Source: UBA6054 sp963975575
GTDB taxonomy: Bacteria > Planctomycetota > Phycisphaerae > Phycisphaerales > UBA1924
NCBI GenBank assembly: GCA_963975575.1
Contig: CAXBHL010000001.1
Coordinates: forward strand, 744,001 to 808,000
Direction of reading: 5' to 3'
DNA: 64,000 bases
In this document: positions 26,952-35,236 of the stretch, in pieces
How the letters are laid out: every line of letters begins with the position of its first letter
Position numbering within the stretch: position 1 is the first letter of the stretch
Translations under genes and position numbers: made by a program
Notes under the pieces: generated by a model
The model's database searches: none
Told to the model about the DNA's origin: nothing
What the model saw: the letters and a program-made list of their open reading frames with translations, nothing else

Positions 26952-27797
26952 ATGTCCATCATCACCCAGGCCGTCGCGGCCGCCGCGTTGTTCCTTGGCA
27001 TGCCGTCCGAATCCCCCTCCCAGCCCGATGTCGCCGCCCGCACCGATCAGGCGGAGCCCGCCGCCGAGGTCGCGGCGATCTCGGTCCGGCGCATGACGGT
27101 CGACGGCCGCGACTACGCCTGGACCGTGGTCGTCCCCCGCGGCGTCGAGCCCGGTGGACCGGCCCTGCTCTTCCTCCACGGCTATGGCGAGTGCGGCGAC
27201 GACGGCCTGCGGCAGCTCGGCGTCGGGCTCCCGCCGGCGATCCTCAAGAACCCCGCCGACTGGCCCTTCGTCCTGATCGCCCCGCAGAAGCCCGTCCATC
27301 AATCCGAGTGGGAAGATCACGAGCGCGCCGTCCTCGCGATGCTCGACGCGGCCGCCGAGGAAGGGCTCTACGACCCCGACCGCCTCGTGATCTCCGGCCT
27401 GAGCCAGGGCGGGCACGGCGCCATCTGGTTTGCCGCCCACCACCCGGATCGCTTCCAGGCCGCGGCACCGGTGTGCGGCTACGTGGACCGGCGTTTCAGC
27501 GACCAGGGCGTGCGGATCGCCGAACCGGGCGCGAGCCCGGAAGACCCTGGCGTGATCGACGCCGCGTCCAGACTCGGCGGCATGCCCCTTTGGCTGTTCC
27601 ACGGCGGCATGGACGACGTGGTGCCGCCCGAGGAATCGCGATCGCTGTTCGCCGCGCTCGGCGGCAAGGCCGCCGGCGACGACGCGTCGCCCGGGCATGT
27701 CCGGTTCACCGAGTTTCCAGACGCCAACCACAACTCGTGGGACGCCGCCTACGCCGAGGGGGAACTAGCGGCGTGGCTGCTCCGCCACGCCCGCTGA
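26952..27797 (+). CDS. Secreted alpha/beta-hydrolase (PHB-depolymerase/esterase type)
   Basis: The 281-residue product has a short signal-like N-terminus (MSIITQAVAAAALFLGM), then an alpha/beta-hydrolase fold. Seen: LLFLHGYGECGDD with the oxyanion HGYG (76-79), the nucleophile elbow SGLSQGGHG with S151, the acid in HGGMDDVVPP (D221 or D222) and catalytic H260 in FPDANHNSWD. This order matches the phospholipase/carboxylesterase and esterase-PHB-depolymerase groups. The natural substrate is unknown. Its 3' end overlaps the convergent MFS gene by 33 bases, so both stop codons lie inside the other gene. Confidence 0.85.
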   Translation: MSIITQAVAAAALFLGMPSESPSQPDVAARTDQAEPAAEVAAISVRRMTVDGRDYAWTVVVPRGVEPGGPALLFLHGYGECGDDGLRQLGVGLPPAILKNPADWPFVLIAPQKPVHQSEWEDHERAVLAMLDAAAEEGLYDPDRLVISGLSQGGHGAIWFAAHHPDRFQAAAPVCGYVDRRFSDQGVRIAEPGASPEDPGVIDAASRLGGMPLWLFHGGMDDVVPPEESRSLFAALGGKAAGDDASPGHVRFTEFPDANHNSWDAAYAEGELAAWLLRHAR

Positions 27798-29174
27798 GAC
27801 CGGCTCGTCCGGCTCGGGGGCCGGTTCCTCGATCGAGGCCAGCACCGGGCGGTCGATGCCGCCGAACTGCGGGCGGATGCCCACCGTGCGGAAGATGATC
27901 GGCGTGATCTGCTTGATGGCCGGCTTGTGGACGCGGGCCAGCAGGATGACCGTGCCCACCCGCAGCACCGCGCTGACGATGAACAGCGTGTGGTAGGCCC
28001 CGGTGTCCTGGCCCATCAGGCCGAACAGCAATGCCCCGCAGGCCGAGCCGCCGAGCACCATGCATGCGTTGAGGGCGTTCTGCGTGGTCAGCACGCTGGT
28101 GCGTTCGTTGGCGGGGATCGATTCGAGCAGCAGCAGCATCGTGGCCATCTCGTAGCACGCCCACAGCACGCCCGAGAGCAGTTGCACCCACAGCAGGTAG
28201 TACGGCGACGGCGAGATCACCCAGATCGCGCTCAGCGGCAGGATGCCCAGCCCCCCGACCCACAGCAGGTTGCCCGCCCCGTACCGCTTGGCGAACCGCC
28301 CGATCAGCGGCATCGCCAGCACCCGGCCCAGGAACGAGCAGCACAGGAGCCCCGCGAACACGGCGTAGTCGAACTCAAGGTTCTTGAGCATGTACGGACC
28401 GAAGAACGGCCCCGACACCTGCACGCACACCTGCACGCAGAGCATGTAGAGCAGCAACCGGCCGCCCGAGACCGCCTTGGGCCCGCGCAGAAAAGTCCGG
28501 AACGGCACGTCCCGGTTGCCGGGCGGCATCGGCACCGGCTCGCTTATCTTCGTATGGCACCAGGTCGAGCCGAGTCGAGAGAGCCCGGCCACCACGAACA
28601 GGGCCGCGTAGATCCAGTGGTACTCCGCGCCGGACTCGCGCCCGAAGTGCAGCAGGAATCCGGCGCCCACCAGGCTCAACAGCAGCACGAACTGGGCGTA
28701 CCGCGTCCGCGAGGCGAAGTAGCGTGCCCGCACCGACGCCGGCACCACCGTGCCGATCCACGTGTTCCACGCCGGCGCGCTGCCGAGGTTGAACGCCCAG
28801 TACAAACCCACGCACACGAACAGCAGCCACGCGGGCATCTGCCCGATCGCCGCCGCGATCGCGATGGGAAAGAAGCTCAGCGCCTGCAGCCCGGCGGTGA
28901 TGACCACCCAGCGCTTGTGCGAGCCGAGTTTGCGGACCGCCCAGGGGCTGGCCAACTGCAGCAGGGCACCGGTGAGCATCGGCACCGAGCTGAGCAGCCC
29001 CGCCAGCAGCTCGCCCATGCCGATCGCCAGCGCGAACGCGACGAAGTACGCCTCGCCGCAGCCGACCATCACGCTGAACAGCATGGCGTCGGTGGTGCTC
29101 AGGCGCAGGTCACGGCGCACCGCCCCCTCGCTGCGTCCCGGCCCCAGAAAGGCACCCTTCGAGATCGACCCCAT
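27765..29174 (-). CDS. MFS transporter
   Basis: The 469-residue product is a major facilitator with about 12 hydrophobic segments between residues 30 and 415. Seen: an intracellular loop KLGSHKRWVV after the second to third helix, GSAPAWNTWIGTVVP, a central loop (MPPGNRDVPFRTFLRGPKA) and RFAKRYGAGNLLW. The substrate is not predictable. The C-terminal 50 residues are polar with PEPDEPVSAG. The ATG at 29174 is chosen over an upstream in-frame TTG. Its last 33 bases overlap the convergent esterase gene. Confidence 0.88.
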   Translation of the reverse strand: MGSISKGAFLGPGRSEGAVRRDLRLSTTDAMLFSVMVGCGEAYFVAFALAIGMGELLAGLLSSVPMLTGALLQLASPWAVRKLGSHKRWVVITAGLQALSFFPIAIAAAIGQMPAWLLFVCVGLYWAFNLGSAPAWNTWIGTVVPASVRARYFASRTRYAQFVLLLSLVGAGFLLHFGRESGAEYHWIYAALFVVAGLSRLGSTWCHTKISEPVPMPPGNRDVPFRTFLRGPKAVSGGRLLLYMLCVQVCVQVSGPFFGPYMLKNLEFDYAVFAGLLCCSFLGRVLAMPLIGRFAKRYGAGNLLWVGGLGILPLSAIWVISPSPYYLLWVQLLSGVLWACYEMATMLLLLESIPANERTSVLTTQNALNACMVLGGSACGALLFGLMGQDTGAYHTLFIVSAVLRVGTVILLARVHKPAIKQITPIIFRTVGIRPQFGGIDRPVLASIEEPAPEPDEPVSAGVAEQPRR

Positions 29175-29238
29175 GATTCCCAACGGACGGCACCATCTCC
29201 GGGGGCGGTCCCTCGCCGCCCGGTCAACGAATCAGTCC

Positions 29239-31314
29239 TCAGACGCCCGCGGGCATCCGCTCACGCACCGTGGATTTGCCCCGCGAGCGGTACTCCTCCG
29301 TCGCCGCCGCCACGAAATCGTCCAGCGGCATCTGCCCCAGGTCCTTCTCCTCCCCGAACGCGCGGACCGACACCGCCCGGTTCTCCGCGTCCCGCGGCCC
29401 GACCACCAGCAGGTACGGGATCTTCATCTCCGAACCCGCCTTGATCTTGCCCTGCACGCGGCTGTCCGCGTCGTCCACGCTCGCCCGCAGCCCGGCCGCG
29501 GTCAGTTTCGCGGCCACCTCCCGGGCGTACTCGTTGCTCTTCTCGCTGATTGGCAGCACGCGGACCTGCTCGGGGCTGAGCCACAAGGGGAAGGCCCCCG
29601 CGAAATGCTCGATCAGCACGCCGCAGAAGCGTTCCATCGAGCCGAACGGCGCCCGGTGGATCATCACCGGCCGGTGCTTCTGGTTGTCCGCACCGATGTA
29701 TCCCAGGTCGAAACGCTGCGGCAGGTTGTAGTCCACCTGCACCGTGCCGAGCTGCCACTCACGCCCGATGACGTCCTTGACCACGAAGTCGATCTTCGGG
29801 CCGTAGAAGGCCGCCTCGCCGGGCTCCTCGGTGAACGGCACGCCGAGACTCTCGGCCGCGGCGCGGCAGGCGTCCTCGGCCTTGTCCCAGTTGGCCGGGT
29901 CGCCGGTGTACTTGCCGCTGTCGGGATCGCGCAGGCCGACCCGCACGCGGTAGTCGTCCATACCGAGCACGTCGAAGATGATCTTGACCAGCGACAGGCA
30001 GCCGATGAGTTCCTGCGCCACCTGCTCGGGCGTGCAGAACAGGTGGGCGTCGTCCTGCGTGAAGCCGCGGACGCGGGTCATGCCGTTGAGTTCGCCCGAC
30101 TGCTCCCAGCGGTACACCGTGCCGAACTCGGCCAGACGGACCGGCAGGTCGCGGTACGAGTACTGGCGTGAGTCGAAGATCTTGATGTGGTGCGGGCAGT
30201 TCATGGGCTTGAGCATGAAGCCCTCGATCTCGCCCACCTTCAGGTTGTTGGAGAGCTGCGCGCAGGTGCAGCCCTCGTCGCTGAGCTGCTGCATGTGGTC
30301 CCGGTCCACCAGCGGCGGGAACTGGCTCTCCGCGTAGTACGGGAAGTGCCCGCTCGTGCGGTACAGGTCCAGCTTGCCGATGTGCGGCGTGAACACCTCG
30401 GAATAGCCCTGCTTCTCCAGCTCGTCGGCGATGAACCGCTGCAGCTCCTTACGCACGATCGAGCCCCGGGGCGTCCACAGGATCAGCCCCTGCCCGACCG
30501 TGTCGTCGATGTGGAACAGGTGCAGCTTCTTGCCCAGCACGCGGTGATCGCGCTTCTTGGCCTCTTCCAGCCGCGTCAGGTAGGCGTCCAGATCCTTCTT
30601 GCTGAAGAAAGAGGTGCCGTACACCCGGGTCAGCCGGTCGCTGTTCTCGTCGCCGTGCCAGTACGACGACGCAAGACTCATGATCTTGAACGCCCCGATC
30701 CGCCCCGTGCTCGGCACGTGCGGCCCGCGGCACAGGTCTTCCCAGTTCTTGCCCGGTTCGCCCGTGGCATAAAACGACAGCGAAAGCGACCCCGCCTCGT
30801 GGGCCCGGTGGGCGTTGTCGATCTTGTACTTGCTGCCCTCTTTGTTCAGCTTGTCGATGCCGGCGCCGTACTCGAGTTCGTACCGCGTGAAGGGGCGGTC
30901 CTCCTTGACGATCTTGGCCATCTCCGCCTCGATCGCCTCGAAGTCACCCTCTTTCAGCGGCCGATCCTCGGGGAACGCGATGTCGTAGTAGAACCCCGTG
31001 TCCAGCGGCGGGCCGTACACCAGCTGCGCCCCCGGCACCACCCGCTGGATCGCCTCGGCCATCACGTGGGCGGTCGAGTGCCGAAGCATGTTCAACGCCT
31101 GGTCGTCCGCCTTGCTGTCGCGACTCTTCTCGGTCACGATCGCCAGCGTGCAGTCGTGCTCCAGCAGGGTCGACAGATCGGAGAGTTGCCCGTCCACGGT
31201 GCAGCCCACCGCGGCCTGGGCCAGGCGGGCGCCGATCGACTCGGCGACCTGGCGGGCCGTCACGGGCGACTCGAACTCTTTGACCGATCCGTCGGGCAGC
31301 GTGATGCGGGGCAT
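29239..31314 (-). CDS. thrS: Threonyl-tRNA synthetase
   Basis: The 691-residue product charges tRNA-Thr. Domains in order: TGS (1-65), editing/tRNA-SAD domain with HSTAHVMAEAI (about 79-89), the class II catalytic core with GPHVPSTG, MLKPMNCPHHIKIF, the motif 2 YRWEQSGELNGMTRVRGFTQDDAH, and motif 3 MIHRAPFGSMERF, then the anticodon-binding domain (about 585-680). The Cys and His zinc ligands of ThrRS are present. A GAGGAAG ribosome site precedes the ATG. A Thr-rich leader ORF and a terminator hairpin sit just upstream, so expression is probably controlled by attenuation. Confidence 0.97.
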   Translation of the reverse strand: MPRITLPDGSVKEFESPVTARQVAESIGARLAQAAVGCTVDGQLSDLSTLLEHDCTLAIVTEKSRDSKADDQALNMLRHSTAHVMAEAIQRVVPGAQLVYGPPLDTGFYYDIAFPEDRPLKEGDFEAIEAEMAKIVKEDRPFTRYELEYGAGIDKLNKEGSKYKIDNAHRAHEAGSLSLSFYATGEPGKNWEDLCRGPHVPSTGRIGAFKIMSLASSYWHGDENSDRLTRVYGTSFFSKKDLDAYLTRLEEAKKRDHRVLGKKLHLFHIDDTVGQGLILWTPRGSIVRKELQRFIADELEKQGYSEVFTPHIGKLDLYRTSGHFPYYAESQFPPLVDRDHMQQLSDEGCTCAQLSNNLKVGEIEGFMLKPMNCPHHIKIFDSRQYSYRDLPVRLAEFGTVYRWEQSGELNGMTRVRGFTQDDAHLFCTPEQVAQELIGCLSLVKIIFDVLGMDDYRVRVGLRDPDSGKYTGDPANWDKAEDACRAAAESLGVPFTEEPGEAAFYGPKIDFVVKDVIGREWQLGTVQVDYNLPQRFDLGYIGADNQKHRPVMIHRAPFGSMERFCGVLIEHFAGAFPLWLSPEQVRVLPISEKSNEYAREVAAKLTAAGLRASVDDADSRVQGKIKAGSEMKIPYLLVVGPRDAENRAVSVRAFGEEKDLGQMPLDDFVAAATEEYRSRGKSTVRERMPAGV

Positions 31315-31377
31315 GGTCTTCCTCTATATGGGGCCGTGGTGATCTTGGCCCACAATCATCCATCGTCAAACAAGCCA

Positions 31378-31413
31378 GAAAACAGAAAACGCCCGGGTCT
31401 GAGAACCGGGCGT
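31378..31413 (-). terminator. Attenuator terminator in the thrS leader
   Basis: On the minus strand ACGCCCGG (31413..31406) pairs perfectly with CCGGGCGT (31396..31389) around a 9-base loop, followed by TTTCTGTTTTCTGG. It lies between the Thr-rich leader ORF and thrS, 75 bases before the thrS start. Its 5' arm can alternatively pair: CCCGGT (31410..31405) is complementary to ACCGGG (31445..31440) just behind the leader stop codon, giving a possible antiterminator. Confidence 0.82.
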
Positions 31414-31444
31414 GGTCAGGCACATCGCGCTGAACCGATCCCGG

Positions 31445-31498
31445 TCACCCGCTCGTGGTGGTAGTCCCGTTGGTCAGGCAGGTGAGGGCGCGGTCCAT
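31445..31498 (-). CDS. Threonine-rich leader peptide controlling thrS
   Basis: An ATG at 31498 opens a 17-codon frame reading MDRALTCLTNGTTTTSG and then TGA. Six of 17 codons are Thr (ACC, ACC, ACT, ACC, ACC, ACG), four of them consecutive near the end. AGGA stands 8 bases before the ATG. The ORF is followed after 31 bases by the terminator hairpin and then thrS. This is the architecture of a ribosome-mediated attenuator: scarce charged tRNA-Thr would stall the ribosome on the Thr run and favour the antiterminator. A 5-bp pairing of TCACC inside the ORF with GGTGA at its stop provides a plausible region 1-2 structure. Confidence 0.78.
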   Translation of the reverse strand: MDRALTCLTNGTTTTSG

Positions 31499-31640
31499 CG
31501 ACCGATCCTAGTCCCGACGCCCACACCCCCGATGCCGGCTGCGCGATTTCGATCCGGGCGCCACGGGGCGAGGCCCGAGGGCCGCCCCGCCCCTCAACCA
31601 CGCACAGGAGGAACCGGGCCGAGAACTTTGTGATTTCCAC

Positions 31641-31668
31641 TTGCGATATATCGCAACCGGATATATCC
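31641..31668. promoter_or_regulatory. PadR-type operator across the padR promoter
   Basis: A perfect 16-bp palindrome TTGCGATATATCGCAA (31641..31656) is followed by a 10-bp palindrome GGATATATCC (31659..31668). TTGCGA (31641..31646), a 17-base spacer and TATCCT (31664..31669) can serve as -35 and -10, so the palindromes cover the whole promoter of the regulator gene that starts at 31696. PadR proteins commonly repress their own gene. Autoregulation is therefore the simplest reading. Confidence 0.7.
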
Positions 31669-31695
31669 TACCCTCGTACACCAAGGGAACCACCC

Positions 31696-32055
31696 ATGCT
31701 CACGCTGAAGCAAGACCATTCCGAACTCGTCGTCCTGGCGGTCCTGGCCGAGGCGCCGTCCTACGGGTACGCGATCTCCAAGGCCGTCGCCGCCCGGTCG
31801 GACGGCCATTTCAAGCTCGGCCCGTCCAATCTCTACCCCCTCCTGACCCGCCTCGAGAAGCAGGGCCTGGTCACGACCGACTGGGAGGAGGTCAAGGCCG
31901 ACACCGCCGAGCCGGCCGCCGACGGCCGCCGGCGCAAGTGGTACCGCCTGAGCCCCAAGGGCCAGAAACGCCTCGCCCAGCACATCGAGGCCCTGCACCG
32001 CGCCCAGTCCATCCTCAACGCGTTCGTGGGGCCGGCATCGGAAGCCACCGCATGA
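31696..32055 (+). CDS. PadR family transcriptional regulator
   Basis: The 119-residue product is a PadR winged-helix regulator. Seen: LVVLAVLAEAPSYGYAISKAV (12-32), LGPSNLYPLLTRLEKQGLV with the recognition helix and wing turn, GRRRKWYRLSPKGQKRLAQH, and a short C-terminal dimer helix. This small subtype usually has no ligand domain and pairs with HAAS-domain membrane proteins. The ATG at 31696 starts the canonical fold. Its stop overlaps the next gene's ATG (ATGA). The palindromes upstream suggest autoregulation. Confidence 0.92.
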   Translation: MLTLKQDHSELVVLAVLAEAPSYGYAISKAVAARSDGHFKLGPSNLYPLLTRLEKQGLVTTDWEEVKADTAEPAADGRRRKWYRLSPKGQKRLAQHIEALHRAQSILNAFVGPASEATA

Positions 32056-33692
32056 CGCGCCTGGGCAGGCCAACCGAACCCGTCCGCCCCAGCGCCCCCG
32101 ACCCGGTGGACGCCTGGCTCGACGTGCTGGTCACCATGCTGGCGATCCCGAAGGCCGATCGCCGGACGGTCCGCGACGAGCTGGAGGACCACCTCCGCTC
32201 CCGCATCGACGACCTGCTCATCCACGGCCTGACCCAGCCGCAAGCACTCGAAAAGGCCGTGGCCGAACTCGGCGAGACCGCCGACCTGGCCCGCCAACTC
32301 TCGCGCGCCCACAAACCACCCCGCACACGGAGATACGCCATGCACGCCCTGCTCATCGCTCTGACCGGAACCGTCGTTGCCCTTGGTGTGAACTCGATGC
32401 AGCCGAACGCGGGGCTGCCTGTCGCCCAGATTGCGCAGCCAGCCTCTGGCGATTCGGCCGCCGAAGAACAACCTCGATTCGACCTATCCGCGGTTTCGAT
32501 CCCCGTTCCGCCCGGCGGCCAGCTGAACACGCTCGAACATCTTGAACGACTCGCCGCAGAGGCCGGGCTGCGGTTGGAAATCGACCACCGCGCGATCGAA
32601 GAGTTTGACTCGGGATGGCTTTGGTTGGTCATGGCATATCCCCAGTCTCATAGCGGTTCGGTCACATTCGCGTCGCTCATGCGACAAATGACGATAACGA
32701 TGGAATCCGACCTTCAGCCCTCGGCCGGCAATCCCAACCGCATTGTCGTTGCGGAGTCGGATGGCACGCTCTTGGTGACGACCGCGCGCGGTTTGGATAT
32801 TCGTTCGACCATTCGTAGCGTCTATCCCTTGGCTCGATTCGCCGAGAATGCACCGGATCCAGTCCGCGGTACCCAGGCGGACATGGTGTACGAACGCCTG
32901 ATGCGTGCGGTGTCTCAGCACGTCTCGCCGATGGACTGGCAGGACAACGGTGGAGACTTGGCCACCGGAACGGTCCTCGGCTCCTCCTTGATCGTCACCG
33001 CCCCCGCCCGCATCCACGAGCAGATCGGAACTCTCCTCGACGACCTCCACGCGCAGGCCGTCGAGCAGGCCGAGCAGCGACAGGCCGCCGAGGCCGACCG
33101 ACGCGATGCGATCGACCGCGAGCACAGCCGACTGGTGGCGCGGGTCAAAGCCGAGTATGAAAGGGCGCTGAGTGAGCAGATCAGCGTGTCCGCCCAACTC
33201 GAAAGACTCGAAATGGCAGTGAGCGATCAGCATATGAAGCTTTCGGCCCTACCAGCGGAGAACCGCAAGGAAGCTGCCGAGGCCATCCATCGAGAGTTCG
33301 CCCGCATCGGGGCGGAGATCAGAACGCATCAGATCCGCTTGGAGGAAGCCACCGCCCGCGTCGACTACCTCCGTTCCCGCATGATCGAAATCGAGTACGA
33401 GCCGCTCGTTCGAGCTCGCGAGCCGAGCTCGGCCCGCAACCCCAACGTCCAGCCCGGGGTCATCGAGATCCGGGGCGATGTCGCCCGCGCCGGCATGTAC
33501 GAGTACCGCCTTGGCCTCACGCTGAACCGCATGCTCCTGGCAGCGGGAGGCATGTCCGATCCGGTCTCCAGCACGATCCAACTCATTCGAAACGGCGAGG
33601 TCGTTGGTGAATGGTCCGCCCGGGAGGTGCAGTCCCTCCCCGGGGTGGATGCGGCGATTCTCCCCGGCGACACCATCGCGGTCGTCGACTGA
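32052..33692 (+). CDS. HAAS/permease-prefix membrane protein with coiled coil and SLBB domain
   Basis: The 546-residue product combines modules. Residues 15-90 form a helical HAAS/permease-prefix-like domain (LAIPKADRRTVRDELEDHL, EKAVAELGETADLARQL), known as a genetic partner of PadR. A membrane helix follows at about 97-115. Residues 125-330 resemble secretin short-domain regions (GSSLIVTAPARIHEQIGTLL). A coiled coil spans about 335-450 (Glu/Ala/Arg-rich) and an SLBB domain about 465-546 (GVIEIRGDVARAGMYEYRLG, ILPGDTIAVVD) as in polysaccharide-export proteins. Translation is coupled to padR through ATGA. Inference: a membrane sensor or envelope protein controlled by PadR. No polysaccharide genes are near. 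Confidence 0.72.
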   Translation: MTRLGRPTEPVRPSAPDPVDAWLDVLVTMLAIPKADRRTVRDELEDHLRSRIDDLLIHGLTQPQALEKAVAELGETADLARQLSRAHKPPRTRRYAMHALLIALTGTVVALGVNSMQPNAGLPVAQIAQPASGDSAAEEQPRFDLSAVSIPVPPGGQLNTLEHLERLAAEAGLRLEIDHRAIEEFDSGWLWLVMAYPQSHSGSVTFASLMRQMTITMESDLQPSAGNPNRIVVAESDGTLLVTTARGLDIRSTIRSVYPLARFAENAPDPVRGTQADMVYERLMRAVSQHVSPMDWQDNGGDLATGTVLGSSLIVTAPARIHEQIGTLLDDLHAQAVEQAEQRQAAEADRRDAIDREHSRLVARVKAEYERALSEQISVSAQLERLEMAVSDQHMKLSALPAENRKEAAEAIHREFARIGAEIRTHQIRLEEATARVDYLRSRMIEIEYEPLVRAREPSSARNPNVQPGVIEIRGDVARAGMYEYRLGLTLNRMLLAAGGMSDPVSSTIQLIRNGEVVGEWSAREVQSLPGVDAAILPGDTIAVVD

Positions 33693-33768
33693 CCCGTCTC
33701 CAACCGCCACCACCCCCCGGCACGCCCCCCCGTTTCCCGATACCCTACCGGCGGGAGCCCCCGCCGCC

Positions 33769-34284
33769 ATGATCTGCCCGTTCTGCAACGCCAACGACGA
33801 CAAGGTCATCGACTCCCGCCCCACCGAGGGCGGGGCCGTCATCCGGCGTCGGCGGATCTGCCTCAAGTGCGACCGGCGGTTCTCGACCTACGAGCGGGTC
33901 GAGCAGTCCGCCCGGCTCATGGTCGTCAAGCGGGACGGGGCCCGGGTGCCGTTCTCGTCCGATAACATCATCCGGGGCGTCTCGAACGCCTGCGGCAAGC
34001 GCCCGATCCCCGAGGACATCAAGCGACAGCTCGCCGAGCAGGTCGAGGAAGAACTCCACACCGAGTTCGAACGCGAGGTGGCCAGCGAGCTCATCGGCGA
34101 GCGGGTCATGGCCAAGCTGCGCAACATCGACAAGATCGCCTACATCCGCTTCGCCACCGAGCACCTCCAGCTCTCGACGCTCGAGGAGATCCAGCGCGAA
34201 CTCGACGATCTGTCCGCCCGGCCCATGGAGGGCCCGGACCAGAAGTCGCTCTTCGGAAAGCCCGAGGTCGGCCATCACCGCTGA
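33769..34284 (+). CDS. nrdR: Transcriptional repressor NrdR
   Basis: The 171-residue product is NrdR, a zinc-ribbon/ATP-cone repressor of ribonucleotide reductase genes. Seen: zinc ligands C3, C6, C31 and C34 (MICPFC and CLKC), the typical RRRRICLKCDRRFSTYERVE, and the ATP-cone (about 49-139) with VVKRDGARVPFSSDNIIRGV and DKIAYIRFATEH. The C-terminus is slightly longer than usual. No nrd gene or NrdR box was noticed in this window. The ATG at 33769 gives the canonical start. Confidence 0.96.
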   Translation: MICPFCNANDDKVIDSRPTEGGAVIRRRRICLKCDRRFSTYERVEQSARLMVVKRDGARVPFSSDNIIRGVSNACGKRPIPEDIKRQLAEQVEEELHTEFEREVASELIGERVMAKLRNIDKIAYIRFATEHLQLSTLEEIQRELDDLSARPMEGPDQKSLFGKPEVGHHR

Positions 34285-34320
34285 AGGCTCGGCAGCCTCC
34301 GCCGCGCCCCGCGGTCGGGC

Positions 34321-35055
34321 TCAGTCAGAGTCCGGTTGGGGCCGGAGCCGGATGCGGGCCCCCTCGGCGTCCTCGACACGCAGCACGGCCCGCCGGGCGA
34401 CCGCGATCAGCTCCGCGCGGTCCTTGAGCCCGAGTTTCTGACCGATCCGCTCGCGGTGCCCGTCGATGGTCGACACGGACCGGTGCAGTGTCTCGGCGAT
34501 CTCCTTCGTCCGGATGCCCCGCCCGAGCAGCGCCAGCACCTCGATCTCGCGCGCCGTCAGCACGTCCAGCGGCCCGAGGTCGTGCACGCGGGACCAGGTC
34601 ACCGTGTGCCCGGCATCGGGACGCTCGAGCTGACCGATCTCTTCGGCGGTGACGGGCTCGATGACCGCCAGCACCCGATCCCCGCCGTGGCCGTTGCGGG
34701 CCAGCGGAATGCACCGCGTGACCACCCGCACGCCGTCCACGATCCCGGCCAAGGTCACGACCCGCTGCTCCCGGATGGCCTGCGCCACCGCCGTGACCCG
34801 CTCGGCGGCCCATAGGTCCGGAGCAAACCGGCTCAGCGGCTGCCCGATGGGCTCGGTCGGGTCCGCGCAGCCCAGCGAAGCGGCCGCCCGAGGGCAGCAC
34901 CACACGATCCGCCCGGTCCCGTCGAAGACCATGGCCGACGAGTTCCGCAGCGCCGCGATCAGGATCGAGAACATGCTTCCCGCGTCGAGATCGTCGGGAA
35001 GGTTTCCGGCCGGGAGCGACACCCCCAGGCCGAGGTCTGGCTGTTCCATCTGCAT
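34321..35055 (-). CDS. LuxR-type regulator with PAS-like N-terminal domain
   Basis: The 244-residue product has an N-terminal sensory region (about 27-140) that looks like a PAS domain (NSSAMVFDGTGRIVWCCPRAA, GQPLSRFAPDLW, DRVLAVIEPV) and a GerE/LuxR helix-turn-helix at about 163-225 (DVLTAREIEVLALLGRGIRT, STIDGHRERIGQKLGL). No receiver aspartate is seen, so it is not a classical response regulator. The ligand or signal is unknown. The start is uncertain: ATG at 35055 or the next ATG two codons later, and an in-frame ATG at 35109 would add 18 residues. It is divergent from the CoA-transferase subunit A gene. Confidence 0.8.
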   Translation of the reverse strand: MQMEQPDLGLGVSLPAGNLPDDLDAGSMFSILIAALRNSSAMVFDGTGRIVWCCPRAAASLGCADPTEPIGQPLSRFAPDLWAAERVTAVAQAIREQRVVTLAGIVDGVRVVTRCIPLARNGHGGDRVLAVIEPVTAEEIGQLERPDAGHTVTWSRVHDLGPLDVLTAREIEVLALLGRGIRTKEIAETLHRSVSTIDGHRERIGQKLGLKDRAELIAVARRAVLRVEDAEGARIRLRPQPDSD

Positions 35056-35236
35056 CAGTCTGTACCCACACACGAGAGAGGGGAGGAGGCCGCAACGAAA
35101 CGCGGACATGGGGTGTATTGTGGCAGGGTTTACCTCCCCCCGCAACGGGTGAACCCACCCATCCTTGTGGAGGGATACAGTATTTCTTGCACGCCGGCTC
35201 CCCGGTCCGGGAACGGCCGTTCCAGAAAGGCCCCCG

